NCBI GenBank assembly: GCA_947311845.1
Contig: CAMZMU010000111.1
Coordinates: 15,699,362 to 15,763,361 of the forward strand
Direction: 5' to 3'
DNA from: Poa pratensis
Lineage: Eukaryota; Streptophyta; Magnoliopsida; Poales; Poaceae
Length of the DNA: 64,000 bases
In this document: positions 10,988 through 22,975 of the stretch, piece after piece
Layout: every line of letters starts with the position of its first letter
Numbering within the stretch: the first letter of the stretch is position 1
The notes under the pieces: model-generated
Told to the model about the DNA's origin: nothing
Seen by the model: the letters and a program-made list of their open reading frames with translations, nothing else
The model's database searches: none
Made by a program: the position numbers and the translations under genes

Positions 10988-13143
10988 AAAGTTTGACGAA
11001 GCTAATAATCAGGGGCGTGGCCAAGCCAAGAACGTGATATCATTTATAAGTTTATTATAGATCGGGTTGTAACTGTAAACGGATGTCGTCCAAGTATTCT
11101 AGTTGATTTTATTTTTTTGCAAACAAAAAGTATATGTAAGGAATTATTATGTAAGGAATCCATAGGGGAACATATATGTAAGGAATTATTGTTATTTCTT
11201 TTGTTAAGGTTTTAGGAGTTAAAATCACTGTACAAATATTACAAAGGAATTTATCTTTACAGTTTCACACTCCTGTTTGCTTCTCTTTCATAGTTTCTCG
11301 GATAGGAAGACAAAACCTCCTGGTATGTGCATGAGTGCATCATCCTAACAACCTCAGTTTTATGTTTTAAAAGGATTGGACGTATCGAGGTCGAACATGC
11401 CTCCCGGGCTTCAATCATAGCGGACGATGGCGTCGTCTATGCGTAGTTACCTTGTCGAATGTATCGTTGTTGCAAAATTTCGTCTTCCCGTCCGGGCTGT
11501 GGAGAAACCCTAGATCTGCCTCTCCCAGATCGGACGATGTCTCAGTGGCGTGGTGCAGTAGGGTCTCGGCGGCAGACGCGTGATGGACGCGTGCATGGCT
11601 TAGGCGTTGTCTGACGTCATGGTGGCGTTGATGGCACGTCCAGCACGATCAGTACACCGATATATATGGCCAATAACCTTTCCTACCGGCTGACGCATTC
11701 ACCTAGCCGGAAAATGTCGGACACAACTAGTGGGTGTCTCACTCCTTGCATCTAGTCATTGCCACACTGTCGTCGATTCAAGCAAATAGGACAGTGAAGA
11801 ACATTGGGCAGATGGGTTGCAACTATATCTGACATTGCCCCATATACGCGCAACACCTAAGGGACGAACGCCGATAGTCATACCTCACTCTTTGCTAGAC
11901 CGATTCAACCCTCGGAGGAGCACTACCATGGGCCATTATCCTTCCAGAGGACGTCGAAGAGGCGCCTCCGGGTCCATGCCTAGATATGTCGTTGACAGCA
12001 CAAGGAGTCTACGTTTTCTCCTCCATATATGTGATTCTTACCATCTTAGTGTAGCGTACAACACGTTTCTCGCCTCCTCCTAGCATATCCACAAAAATGA
12101 CTCGTCTCCTCCAAGGATGTATCGGTGTCTCGTCTCCTCCCGGGTACGGCGCCTTCTTCTCCTCACGACCTCTATAACCATGGGCCAGGTGGACGTCGAT
12201 TTGGAGTATATTGCATTTGGTGTTAGTGTGTGCTGCCAGTGTGCATCGCTGTACACGGAAGGCAAGTTGCAAATTAAGGAATCCAAAATCCATTATGATT
12301 GGTACATTTTTGTGTTGCAATTGTGTTTCTTAATTGCACGTACATTATTTCTTATGTTTTATGAGTTATGTTTCATGTTGCGAGTAATGACACATATTTT
12401 TAACATTTTGTTGAATATATGGCGATTCAGTTTAAAAAAAAGAATATATGGCGATTTGTAAACATAGATTTTTTTTTTGCTTGAGCGTGTTTCAAAGCTC
12501 CTTTAATGTCTAAAGAAGTCCTTTGAAGCAAGAGCAAAGTAGGCATCACGGGGGTCTCTCGTTTCTAATGGGGTCTCTATCACTGTGAATGTCTGACTGA
12601 ACTATGGAGCTCCAAAAAAAAAAGTCTGACTGAACTATAGACTTTGATTTGAACGGAATGCTCTGACGGGGTAGTTACGCAAAATAGACGTTAACCTATA
12701 TTTAATGACCTTCACTGGCCTGGTGGCTCGGGTATCTACGGGGATACATGCGGCATAGATATTTTTTGGACGAAAGCACAGGACCAACTCCAACTGTATT
12801 TAATCTCATTCGACATAACACAAACAACCACTGTTCATCGAAAAAAAAAGGTCATATCAGAACCGCATATTTCGCACGAGTGGCAGGACATCTGCTTAGA
12901 GATGACCGCGTGTAGATCACCAATCAGCGTTAAGTGACCAAAAAATAGGACATTCCACATCGCGACCTAAGATTCACCGGAAGCATTCGAATCCGAATAT
13001 GATTACTAAGAACTTGACTTCGTCCGAGACCATTCGAGTAGTTGTCTCGGTAGTGAATTGACGCCTCCCTTAATGAGGCAAGGCGTCTGTCGGACTACTG
13101 CGTCCCTCATCCCATCTCTCTTGTACTAGCTTATTAGAGTGGA
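10988..13143. other. Intergenic, no gene seen
   Basis: No coding frame I can support. A stretch at about 12540-12680 resembles the DNA upstream of SP4 and SP5 (repeated wording around CTGACTGAACTATAGACTTTG), suggesting an old duplicated gene-plus-promoter unit. Confidence 0.5.
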
Positions 13144-13531
13144 CAAATGGAGGCCGAGCTCTATGGAGCATTTATTTTGAACATTCAAAAATCATATTTT
13201 TCAGTTTCAAAATATCTGAAAGCAGTTCTGGATGTAGACATGTTATATTCTACCAACATAAGAAATCTCAAGTAGAAATATTTGTATTTTAGGTTGCAAA
13301 AAAAAATGCAACGTCTGACATTTGAAAATAGTGAAAGGTGCAAAATTTACCCTCTTTATTATTTTTGTGTACCCCAGGATATGAAATATTTTAGTTTGGA
13401 TTTGGCACGCTGATAAAATACAACATTGCCTACATGCAAGATTGTTTTGAAATTTTTCTAAAACTTTAAAATATTTTTTTTTTTGAAAAAAATCAAAACC
13501 CAAGAGTTCCATGGAGCTCGGCCTCCATTTG
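13144..13531. mobile_element. MITE with 24-bp inverted ends
   Basis: The left end CAAATGGAGGCCGAGCTC and the right end GAGCTCGGCCTCCATTTG are inverted copies; the repeat extends to 24 bp with one mismatch. The interior is AT-rich and non-coding. I could not define a target duplication, so the superfamily is open; a Mutator-type MITE is possible. Confidence 0.65.
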
Positions 13532-14640
13532 TGGCTTCCACCTACTAAGACCACTGTTTTTATTCTTCCGACACAGACATGCCCTTGGAAAAGTATGAAC
13601 TAGACCCAACCACACATATGGCCAAAAATCTAAGCACCTAGGTCAAACCTTTAGGTTTCGTGCCAAAAAGGATGAATCTTGGATCTGGTGCACCCACTTG
13701 TAAAATGTAGCAACAAAACAAACTCTACCCCGGCCGTCCCAATTTAGGTGGTGCACGGACGTGTTTTTAGAATTTCAAGTTTGACAATCAATTTTATCAA
13801 CAAAAATGGTTTGTAATGGTATTTTTGTTACAAAATGACAGACATATTATTATTTAAATATAGTTTATAATGGTATTTTTGTTACAAAATGACAGACATA
13901 TTATTGTCAAGCTAGTGTCAAACATGAAAAACAAGGACGCCACAGGCACTAGGATGGAAGGAGTTTAGGTTTTGTAAATTCTGTAAAATCACAGGCACAT
14001 ATATTTGGTTGAATGAACTTACCCGTGTATTTTTTTCGTAGATACTATGGCCATTTGCTAAGTTTCAGGAAAATGAGAAAATAAGAATGATACAATATAA
14101 GTTTCTATTGTCTTCCTAAGATTTTTGCTAAGGATTAGAAGTGGGTTCGATGTACATATGTTTCAAAAATCCGCTCATCCGAATTACGGAGTAGTCCAAA
14201 TAGGTGAGATCTTGAGACTATCTATGGTTAGGTAGTCCGCCCTGCATTCAGAAAATACGAATCTAAACCTAGCCATGTTTGTTGACAATAAAATTTAGCA
14301 AAACTCTATGAAAGACAAAGTATGACTGCGCAAGAAAAAAATATCTTTGCCCGGACACTGCTTCCTTCTTTCCTCATGCTTGTCACCTCTTCCTTCCTCC
14401 TCGTTCTATAGGATGGCAAAGATTGGCTCCATAAAACTGAGAGCGAAGGATCGCGAATTAGAGTCCTGAAAATAACTCTCTCGCGGGCGACGACAAACCC
14501 CAAGCTATCATCAATGGTACGCGCTTCAGTACACATTTGCTGACGGCCCCATGGATGCCCCAACTTCCACTGACGTACGCACGATTCGGTCAGGGATATT
14601 CTCTACCCCGATCGCGATGGCAACGTTGCGGCTTGCTCGG
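13532..14640. other. Intergenic with a short tandem duplication
   Basis: No gene seen. A stretch of about 38 bp containing GGTATTTTTGTTACAAAATG occurs twice, at about 13813-13850 and 13868-13905, inside what looks like a decayed MITE. Confidence 0.5.
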
Positions 14641-16158
14641 TAAGCATCTCCACCGGTACCCTCCAAATTTGTGTCCGGTTCAATCGGAGGGTGCGGACAT
14701 ACGCCCGGACGTCACGAAGAAAAGTCCTACAGCGGCACACCCCAAATCACGCCCTCCATTTGCTTATGCATTTAGACAAACAGATTATGGGCATGGTTGA
14801 GTCGCTCGCCGGCCACTAACGGAGGCAAAGAAGAAGGCGATATCGAGATCGACTGCGCCCATCCGTCCCGACCTCCAGCGCCGCCACGAACCGCCCATCC
14901 GCGACCTTGACCTCGTGGTCGTGGCCAGGACCGCCGCGGACGCTCGGCGACCTCGTGCTCCTCGGCGTCCTGCGTCCTGCAGGTCCCGACGCGGAGCTAG
15001 CTTAGAAGGTAGGTGAGCAGCTGAGCTGAACCTCAAAATTTAGGAAAATATATGGCCATCGTACCTAGGCACTGAATCCCATCGGACCAACCAACTCTGA
15101 TCGATCTAATCTACATGATACTCTGATCGATCTCGCGCGAGATGACCGTGGACGAGGCAAACCAACTCCGACTGATCCGGATTCCAGTAACAAGTTCAGA
15201 AACTTAACATTGAGCGCCGGCACGCGGAGATAGCTTAGAAGATAGCTCGTCCCGACGCAGTACGCACGCGGCAACCGCAGGCGAGCACACGCGGCCAAGG
15301 CAGGTCCCGACACGGAGCTAGCTTAGAAGGTAGCTCGTCCCGACGCACGCGCGTACAGAGCCATCGAGCGCCGGCATGAACGGATGCACACTGGGTGAGC
15401 ACGCACGCGGAGCTAGCTTAGAAGGTAGCTCGTCCCGACGCACGCGCGTACAGAGCCATCGAGCGCCGGCATGAACGGATGCACACTGAAGCTCGGCCAT
15501 GCCCACTCCATGCGCTTCTAGCTCGAATCCTTCTGGTTTCGGACGTAGTCGACGACGGCGCACCTCCAGGACATGGCGGTTTGGCTTGGAGAAGCGTGGG
15601 CTAACGGGGACGACGACGCCGTCCGCCCGGAAATAGGAGGAAGATGCCCTTGTCGGTGACCATTCATTTCGTTCTAGCTCGAATCCGTCCGGTTTCAGAC
15701 ATAGTCGACGACGTCGCACCTCCAGGACATGACGGTTTGGCTTGGAGAAGTGCGGACGACGACACCGTGCGTCCGGCCATAGGTTGAAGACGAGGTCGTC
15801 GCGGCGGCTTCCGTGCTCCTCCGGGTGCCGTGCTTGCATGAGATGAAAGAGGACAACGTTTTGGTGCCCCTGGCACGGAGGGAGAGCGGGAGATGGCCGG
15901 AGCTAGGTGTGACGCTCGGTGGTTTGCGCTCGGTGCCGCACACGAGAATGAAAGAAAGAGAGGAAGACGAGAAGAGAGACTGCCAGGTGGGGCTGCATGC
16001 ATGGGGTTGTGACCGGACATTGTCCGGCACCCCTTGGAGGCCCTCTCGGGTGCCGGACAATATTAGTGTTTGGAGGGTGCTGTTGTGGCCTTTTTTTGTC
16101 CACCACACCCTAAATATGTTTTGGAGGGTCATTTGGAGGTCCGATGGAGATGCTCTTA
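14641..16158. mobile_element. Harbinger-like non-autonomous DNA transposon
   Basis: The left end TAAGCATCTCCACCGG and the right end CCGATGGAGATGCTCTTA are imperfect inverted repeats, continuing into CCTCCAAAT-type sequence on both sides. This end type (GAGCATCTCCA beside TAA/TTA) is common in Triticeae PIF/Harbinger elements. The flanking triplets read TAA and TTA, so a clean 3-bp direct duplication is not shown. The GC-rich interior has long frames on both strands, including 15318-15839 minus, that follow internal repeats and match nothing I know. Confidence 0.55.
15313..15488. repeat. Tandem 81-bp duplication, 95-bp period
   Basis: 15313-15393 and 15408-15488 appear identical (start CGGAGCTAGCTTAGAAGG), with a 14-bp spacer. 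Degenerate copies lie near 14993 and 15225. A further duplicated pair occurs at about 15517-15600 and 15671-15756. Confidence 0.85.
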
Positions 16159-16890
16159 TAGCTCGCAACCCACGGCAGAGAGGAGAGCACCAGCGCTGAA
16201 CGGTCGCGTTTCCGACAAATGGGTAGAACGATCTGTGACACCGAAGACCGTGGATTATTTCTTGGAGTACTCGTTGGAGTCTTGGGAGCTACCGCGCCGT
16301 ATCGCATACGTACGTGTCATATCCCCTTGCCACCGCGCGTGGAGCTGGCGGCGGTTGGTTTGGTGTCGGCGGGGCCTTCTCTGGCGGTGATGCTCTCCGG
16401 AGCTCGTCGTCGCCGCGCTCGACTTGGTGGTGCTCGACGCCCGGCGTGGTGCTCGAGCGTCGCAGCTTCTCGTCAGATCCGGGGCGGCGGATCTGGCGGC
16501 CAGATCCCAGGGTGCTTCGAGTTCATCTTCTTCCTCCAGCGACGGATCCGGAGGCAGCTGAGGCTAGGAGGCGTCGGCGGGCCAGGGGGGCGTCTGCCAC
16601 GGTCGTTCAGCGTCCAAAGTTTCGCCGCGGCGCGGCGGACAGTCAAGGCGGCGTCTTTCAAGGGAAAACTTCATCCCAGGCAGTGGTAAGCAGGCGGCTG
16701 CTGCTCTTCTTCTTCGTCGCCGGTGGAGGTGATGATCTCGGAACTGGTTCTGGCTCCTCCTCCTCGTATTGTTGTTCGTTCTTTGTTTTCGATCTATGTA
16801 CTCTGTATGTGGATGTTCGGTGAATATACGTGGATGTTGGATGTGTCAAAAAAAGTCACGCATGAAATGAGCACGAAAGTTTCGCAAAAC
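16159..16890. other. GC-rich stretch, no recognised gene
   Basis: Overlapping open frames on both strands (16219-16823) reflect high GC and share no domain I recognise. It could be a gene or transposon fragment. It lies directly upstream of the SP2 TATA box. Confidence 0.4.
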
Positions 16891-16894
16891 CTCC

Positions 16895-16902
16895 TATATA
16901 TA
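16895..16902 (+). promoter_or_regulatory. TATA box of SP2
   Basis: TATATATA, 248 bp before the SP2 ATG. The gap is unusually long because a 125-bp MITE sits between them. Confidence 0.55.
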
Positions 16903-16954
16903 GCCCATCTAAATCAAGCAAAACTGGCATCAGGTTTAAGAAGCTAGCTAACTA

Positions 16955-17079
16955 TTCCCTCCGTCCATAAAAAGGATGTCTCAACTTAAACCAAATTTAC
17001 ATATATCTAGACATGATTTAGTGTGTAGATACATGCAAATTTAAACTAGGTTGAGACATCTTTTTATGTACAGAGAGAA
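16955..17079. mobile_element. Stowaway MITE in the SP2 leader
   Basis: Starts TTCCCTCCGTCC and ends in a degraded copy, GTACAGAGAGAA. The halves are inverted (AAGGATGTCTCAACTTAAAC against GTTGAGACATC). TA flanks at 16953-16954 and 17080-17081. If transcription starts just after the TATA box at 16895, the MITE is in the SP2 5' UTR. Confidence 0.82.
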
Positions 17080-17149
17080 TAGAAATACTAGCTCGTACGA
17101 GGAAGAAACAAACACTACTACATCAGTGACGGAGAGAGCATTCGTTCCT

Positions 17150-17386
17150 ATGACCGGGAGGTACAAGCTTGCGTTGCCACTGATGGTAGCGGTGCTGTTG
17201 CTGTTGGCTACGTCAGGTTCGGGGCGGCGGCCGGGAGGAGGCGGCAACTCGGCCGGCGAGGCTACCTCCGGCGTCGCCGAGCATCATATGGTGCAGTTTC
17301 TCCAGCACCTTTACCTGCAGCAATTGGCAGGGGCCGGAGCTTCCTGTATGACGTATGACAAGAACAACCCGAAATGCCATCCGTAA
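17150..17386 (+). CDS. SP2: secreted two-cysteine peptide precursor
   Basis: 78 residues, single exon. Start MTGRYKLALPLMVAVLLLLA gives a basic end and a hydrophobic core of about 15 residues, a clear signal peptide with likely cleavage near ATSGSG-RRP. Then comes a Gly-rich spacer, an amphipathic stretch MVQFLQHLYLQQL (about residues 45-57) and the tail GASCMTYDKNNPKCHP with two cysteines nine residues apart. Layout and tail match SP1 most closely and SP3-SP6 more loosely. I do not recognise a named family; a processed, disulphide-closed extracellular signal peptide is an inference. The in-frame sequence upstream of this ATG comes from the MITE. Confidence 0.75.
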   Translation: MTGRYKLALPLMVAVLLLLATSGSGRRPGGGGNSAGEATSGVAEHHMVQFLQHLYLQQLAGAGASCMTYDKNNPKCHP

Positions 17387-17581
17387 TACGCGCGGTAGAC
17401 GCACAGCAAATCATATAGCTATGGGTGATGTTTGTCTCTGTGATTTGCAAGATCAGTGACATGTAATTCAATAAGTTGATACTCTAGTGCTTTCATGTTA
17501 ATTTTTGATGATGTATGAATAGACAAGCTGTTTTGGTAGCATGAGTTCTCCATATTTTGTTAGACACCGTGTCTTTCAACC

Positions 17582-18315
17582 ATAGTTTAAAAAGCCGGAC
17601 CGGTGATCGAACCGGTGAGGCTGTCGGTTCAGGATTTTACCGGTCGGACCACTGGTTCACCGGTTCACTGTCCGGTTTTTTATGATATAACGTAATATAT
17701 TTTTTTTTATAAATGCTGCAATAAATGAAGAAATATATGTAAAAAATATTTCAAACATGCAATTTTACAGAATAATAATATAAAAAGTAGTCAACGAACA
17801 TCAACTTGTCAGAACTTTGCAAGTCTGAGACTCTCGGCCGCAAGCCAACAAGTGAGCAACAGCCATATTCAAAGAAAAAAAGAAAACAATAGCCAATGAG
17901 CCAAATAAATAACGCGCATGTATGCATATGCAGGCAGCTCAAACCGGCAAAAGCCGTTAGCTATCCTGTAGCTGTAGTAAATTTTTGGTTACGTACTAAT
18001 ATTATATATGCACGTATCTATCTTCTTGCATGAAGCAGCATCAGGTCAACTGGTTAAAGCAGTGGCTCCACCACACGTCCGCGCGTGAGGTGCTGTGTTC
18101 GATCCCTGTCCCAGTTAAATAAATTTTGCCAACGCACAGCCCACTGAACCGGTTGGACCGGATGGCCGGTTTTAGCGCCAAAACCGGCGGTTTGACCGGT
18201 TTATTCCGGTCCGCTGGCGGGGATGGTCCAGTGCGCCTAATAATGAACCGGCGCAGGCTCTAGTTCCTGTTTTTTCCAGTTGAACCGGCGGTCCGGTCCG
18301 GTTTTTAAAACTATA
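17582..18315. mobile_element. MULE-like element with AAACCGGACCGG ends
   Basis: Terminal inverted repeats read ATAGTTTAAAAAGCCGGACC on the left and, inverted, ATAGTTTTAAAAACCGGACC on the right. A 9-bp duplication, CTTTCAACC, flanks it at 17573-17581 and 18316-18324, typical of Mutator-like elements. 734 bp, no transposase. Many CCGG-type short repeats lie in both arms. Confidence 0.85.
18041..18113 (+). other. tRNA-like sequence inside the MULE
   Basis: GGTCAACTGGTTAAAGCAG resembles an internal A box and GTGTTCGATCCCTG a B box, at about tRNA spacing. A GTGG/CCAC stem occupies the anticodon-arm position. It does not fold into a full cloverleaf that I can see, so I call it tRNA-like and not a tRNA gene. 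The copy at 52009-52075 has an altered B box. Confidence 0.55.
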
Positions 18316-18648
18316 CTTTCAACCCCTGGTTGGTGTGATAGTGTCAGCAGCCTAGTACGGCCGAGTGTACCATGCATGTACTTGTCTGCCGGCTTATATG
18401 ACTCTTTAAATTCAATGTAATACCTTATAGGTAAACTGAAGTAGCACCACCAATACTCAATTGTGATGTTGTTTCACATCCTCTTGACCATCAACTTCAT
18501 GCCTAGCTTTCAGCCTTAACAATGACAAACACATACATACACTCATACTCATGTATGTGTCGTGTCCCACGCCACTCGACAACCAATATGCATAAGCCTC
18601 ATTCGAGAGAACCATGGAACATGAAATCTCAAAACATCTTCACATAGA

Positions 18649-18873
18649 ATGTTGGGCCTTCCAACCAATAATGACATGCAAAGTTCTCACGTGATCAACT
18701 CCGGTCATGGATTGTTACTTGGGGACATTGACTATATGTGTCTATGGAGCACAGTCGTCCCTATGGAAGATCCACGATTTCTAACTGTCGGTCTTTCATC
18801 GTATGTGGTTTTTAAAAAGCATTTCTTCTCAAAACCTCAAAACAAAATGCGAAGAGTGAGAATCCAATTCTAA
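18649..18873 (+). CDS. 74-codon ORF kept in both duplicates, unknown
   Basis: The ATG at 18649 opens a 74-residue frame, MLGLPTNNDMQSSHVINSGH and on, ending MRRVRIQF. The copy at 52781-53005 keeps the frame with about two residue changes. No signal peptide, membrane segment or domain is recognised, and codon use is not distinctive. Because the whole duplication is similar, frame retention is weak evidence. It could be a decayed exon. Confidence 0.25.
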   Translation: MLGLPTNNDMQSSHVINSGHGLLLGDIDYMCLWSTVVPMEDPRFLTVGLSSYVVFKKHFFSKPQNKMRRVRIQF

Positions 18874-19659
18874 GGATTTGATCTTGTGGTTAGCTAGATG
18901 GGATTTTTCTTATTATTTTTGCGAGAGTCATCTGGTGGTGGGAAACCTTGTAGCATTTGATTTCTCGCAATATCAATGAGATTTGGGAATCCTAATAAAA
19001 AAACTAAACTAATGCACGAGTTATATTGGGATATATGTACAACTAAATAAAGCATTTAAATTATCATTTTTCACATACCATCCTCTAATATTTTGTAACT
19101 TATTTGCATACTAGTCATATTTGTTGTATCTTAGTTAATCTTTTCCTACTTTTCATTAGCATCCAATTTTTTTGTTTGAGAAGTCATAATTAAAAATATC
19201 ATTTTCCATATCCTTATTTGCTTACTAAACACACTAGTTATACGTTTGTTCGAGTTAATGCACAGGCATTGCAAAAAATAAACAATGACCAATACATAGA
19301 CTTGATGCTATAACAATCACTACCGGAAAATCTATCTTTCCCGTGAGGGCAGGTGTTTGCCGTGCTTCAAAAGTTGCGGAAAACGGCAAAGAAAGACTTT
19401 GCCGAGTGGCGGCAAAGAAAAAACACATGGCAAAGGCACGGGAAAACACACGGCAAAGTCACCAGAAAACACACGGCAAATACAACCACACTACAAAGTC
19501 ACAGGAAAACACACGGCAAATACAACCACAAGGGAAACACATAGCATCTTTGCCGTGTGTTTGCACATGGCAAAGAATATTAGGAATTATACCATATTTG
19601 CTGGATAATCTAGATTTCACACAATTTATACCATAATGGTGCAAAATGGCACCCATCTA

Positions 19660-22070
19660 GATTTCACATAAATTATACCATATTTGTTGGATAATCTAGA
19701 AATATTAGAAATTTTCTCGCCTAATTTCGCCAATTTAAATGACTTTATGCCAATTTTTCGAAAGTAATTCAAATTTGAACTACAAGTGTGTGATAGTTTG
19801 ATCTGAAAATTTTACAAAAATCATTCTAAGGTACACAAGTAGTGGTTATATCACAAAACCGTCGATGGTTTTGAAAAATTCGACCCCTTTCGACGAATAG
19901 CCATGGTGGCCATTTTGACCATTTTTTCGAAAAAATCAAATAAAGTGAAAAAATAACCAAAAAAAATCGTTTGGCATGGAGTGCTTTTATGTGTAGAAGT
20001 TGATTGCAAAAATAATAAACTTGAGTTTTGACAAAGTTTTCAATAAACTTATTCACAAAAAGATCAATCATCTACAAACATGTTTAAGTTTCGAGTCAAA
20101 TGACCTAGATATGAGCATTCTCGTGACATAGTTTGTTATAATATGCCCATATTTGACACATAGGTGTATCTTGGTATGGCAAACAATGTTGCAGAACTGA
20201 GTTTTTTCAAATTATGTTTATAAATATCATTTTTTATTTTTTATTTTTAAAGTGTCAAAAATGATATTTTTGTGAAGCAAATACAAAAAATATGGTTCAA
20301 AATGGAACCCATCTAGATTTCACACAAAGTAAAAACCATATTTTATGGTAATCCAGAAATATTTGGATTTTTTTAAGGTTTTTACCTAATTTCGCCTATT
20401 AAATGACTTTATGCCGATTTTCTGAAAGTAATTCAAATTTGAACTACAAGTGTGTGATAGTTTGTTTTAAAAAATTTCAAAAATCATTTTAAGCTACACA
20501 AGTAGTGATTATATCACAGAACCGTCGATGGTTTTGAAAAATTCGACCCCTTTCGACGAATAGCCATGGTGGCCATTTTGACCCTTTTTCAAAAAAATCA
20601 AATAAAGTGAAAAATTAGTCAAAAAATGAAATCCTTTGACATGGAGCCCTTTTATGTGTAGTAGTTGATAGCAAAAATAATAAATTGATTTTTGAAAAAA
20701 ATTCAAAATAATGCTTCACAAAAAGGTTTATCGTCTATAAACATGTATAGGTTTCAAGCCAAACGACCAAGATATAACCACTTCCATGACATAGTTTGTG
20801 ATAAAGTCCCCATATTTTACACATAGGTGTGTTTTGGTATGGGCAACAATGTTGCCGAACTGAGTTTTTTTAAATTATTTGTATAAATATCATTTTTCAT
20901 TTTCTAAGTGCCGAAAATGACTTTTTTTGTGAAGCAAGTACAAAAAAATATGGTGCAAAATGGAACACATCTAGATTTCACACAAAGTAGACCATATTTT
21001 ATGGATAATTCAGAAATATTTGGAATTTTTTAAGGTTTCTACCAAATTTCGCCTATTTAAATGACTTTATGCCGATTTTCCGAAAATAATTCAAATTTGA
21101 ACTACAAGTGTATGATAGTTTGCTCTGAATTTTTTTCAAAAATCATTTTAAACTACACAAGTAGTGATTACATCACAGAACCGTCGATGGTTTTGAAAAA
21201 TTCGACCCCTTTCGACGAATAGCCATGGTGGCCATTTTGACCCATTTTTCAAAAAAATCAAATAAAGTGAAAAATTAGTAAAAAAATGAAATCATTTGAC
21301 ATGGAGCCCTTTTATGTGTTTCAGTTGATAGCAAAAATAATAAACTTGATTTTTGACAAAATTTTCAAAAAAATGCTTCACAAAAAGGTCTATCGTCTAT
21401 AAACATGTATAGGTTTCAAGCCAAACGACCAAGATATAACCACTTCCAAGGCATAGTTTGTGATAAAGTCCCCATATTTGACACATAGGTGTGTTTTGGT
21501 ACGGGCAACAATGTTGCCGAACTGAGTTTTTTCAAATTATTTGTATAAATATCATTTTTCATTTTCTAAGTGCCGAAAATGACTTTTTTGTGAAGCAAGC
21601 ACAAAAAATATGGTGCAAAATGGAACCCATCTAGATTTCACACAAAGTAGACCATATTTTATGGATAATCCAGAAATATTTGGAATTTTTTCGCTTTCTA
21701 CCTTATTTCGCATATTTTTATGACTCTATGCCGATTTTTCGAAAATAATTCAAATTTGAACTACAAGCGTGTGATAGTTTGCTCCAAAAATTTTCAAAAA
21801 ATTATTTTAAGATACACAAGTAGGGATTACATCACAGAATCATCGATATTTTTGAAAAATTCCACCCCTTTCAATGAATATCCATCCCGCCCATTTTGGC
21901 CAATTTTTCAAAAACCTCAAATAAAGTGAAGAAAACCTAAAAAAAAAGGTCTTTTGGCATATATGAAGTCCTTTTATGTGTACTGCCGAATATTGAAATA
22001 AATAATGAAACAAACAAAGAATATAACCAAAACAATGAAGTAAAGAAACAAATAAAATAAGAAAGAAAAA
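19660..22070. repeat. Four ~660-bp tandem repeats in the CACTA
   Basis: The marker GTCGATGGTTTTGAAAAATT recurs at about 19861, 20523 and 21182, with a degenerate form at 21842, a spacing of 659-662 bp. Each unit also carries ATGGTGCAAAATGGAAC-type and TTCAAATTTGAACTACAAG stretches. Short frames in it are repeat-derived. Confidence 0.88.
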
Positions 22071-22319
22071 ACAAACACACTTTGCCGTGTGCCAAATGGT
22101 AGCACACGGTAAAGAATCGCGGTATACTGATTGGCTGAGATCATTTTCACGCGGATCACTGTCCTGGATCGTCAGATCCAGCAGGATCCAACGGCCCAAT
22201 CTCTCCCCCACCCAAACCAGCCTTATCTTCATATTCTCCCTCTTTTTTTTTCTTTTTTTTCCCTTTATCTTCTCGATCCACTCATTCTGGATCCAGTTTC
22301 TCTCTCTTCGTTACTTCTT

Positions 22320-22975
22320 TGCTTTTCTCTGTGCAGGTCCGTGGTGCTCGCCGCCGTTCTCCTGTGTTCGCCGAGCCGCCTCTGGTGGCCGTCCCCTCCG
22401 CGAGAGGCCCGAGCTGCGGCGCCGGAGCCCTACTCCGCGAGACGCCCGAGCTTCAGCTCCATCCCGGCGCCTCCTTCGCGAGGCATCGCCTGGTTGCCTG
22501 GTACTCTGCTCGCCTCGTTCTGGGAGGCGGATGCCGACGACCGCGAGCTGCAGCGCCGGAGCCGCCACGCTCTCCTTGCCGTCTCCCGCGCCGAAGACCA
22601 CGGGCCGCCGCGCCCTCGTCGCCGTCTTCTGCGTCGACCGCGCCAACGACGCCCTCGACCATACCAACCTCGAACGGACGCACGCTGGGCCACTGTGCAG
22701 GCCGACGCCCTGGCTCGAACCGCCTCGCCAGGAGCACGCCGCCGTCCTCGCGCGCGTCGATCCTGCACACGCAAGACACAATATACAAGGAGCACGGCGT
22801 CCCCGAGGAGTTCACCGCGCGACTCGCCGGCGACCTGCGCGCGAACTCGACGCCTCCACCGGTGTCCCCGCTTGCTCGCCGCTCTCCACGAACCCGCCAC
22901 CCCTAGGCCCGCTCCGCCTCGCCGCGGCGGCGCCCAGCCCCGCGAGCACACAGCACCGTCGGCGACGGTGATTTT
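22320..22975 (+). other. GC-rich block in the CACTA, possible captured exon
   Basis: A pyrimidine tract ending TTTTCTCTGTGCAG precedes a GC-rich block, like a splice acceptor before an exon. Overlapping frames are open on both strands, but reading frame is not conserved against copy B (56983-57627), and no domain is recognised. Confidence 0.4.

Noticed and set aside
15318..15839. 173-codon minus-strand frame
   Set aside because: Made of duplicated GC-rich DNA inside a transposon, with no known domain.
18041..18113. A genuine tRNA gene
   Set aside because: Box-like motifs present, but no complete acceptor stem or cloverleaf seen.
19343..19636. Lys/His/Thr-rich repeated frames (also 53474-53820)
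   Set aside because: Translations of the CACTA subterminal CACGGCAAAG array.
19660..22070. CRISPR-like regular repeats
   Set aside because: Units of 660 bp in plant CACTA DNA; no short direct repeats with unique spacers.
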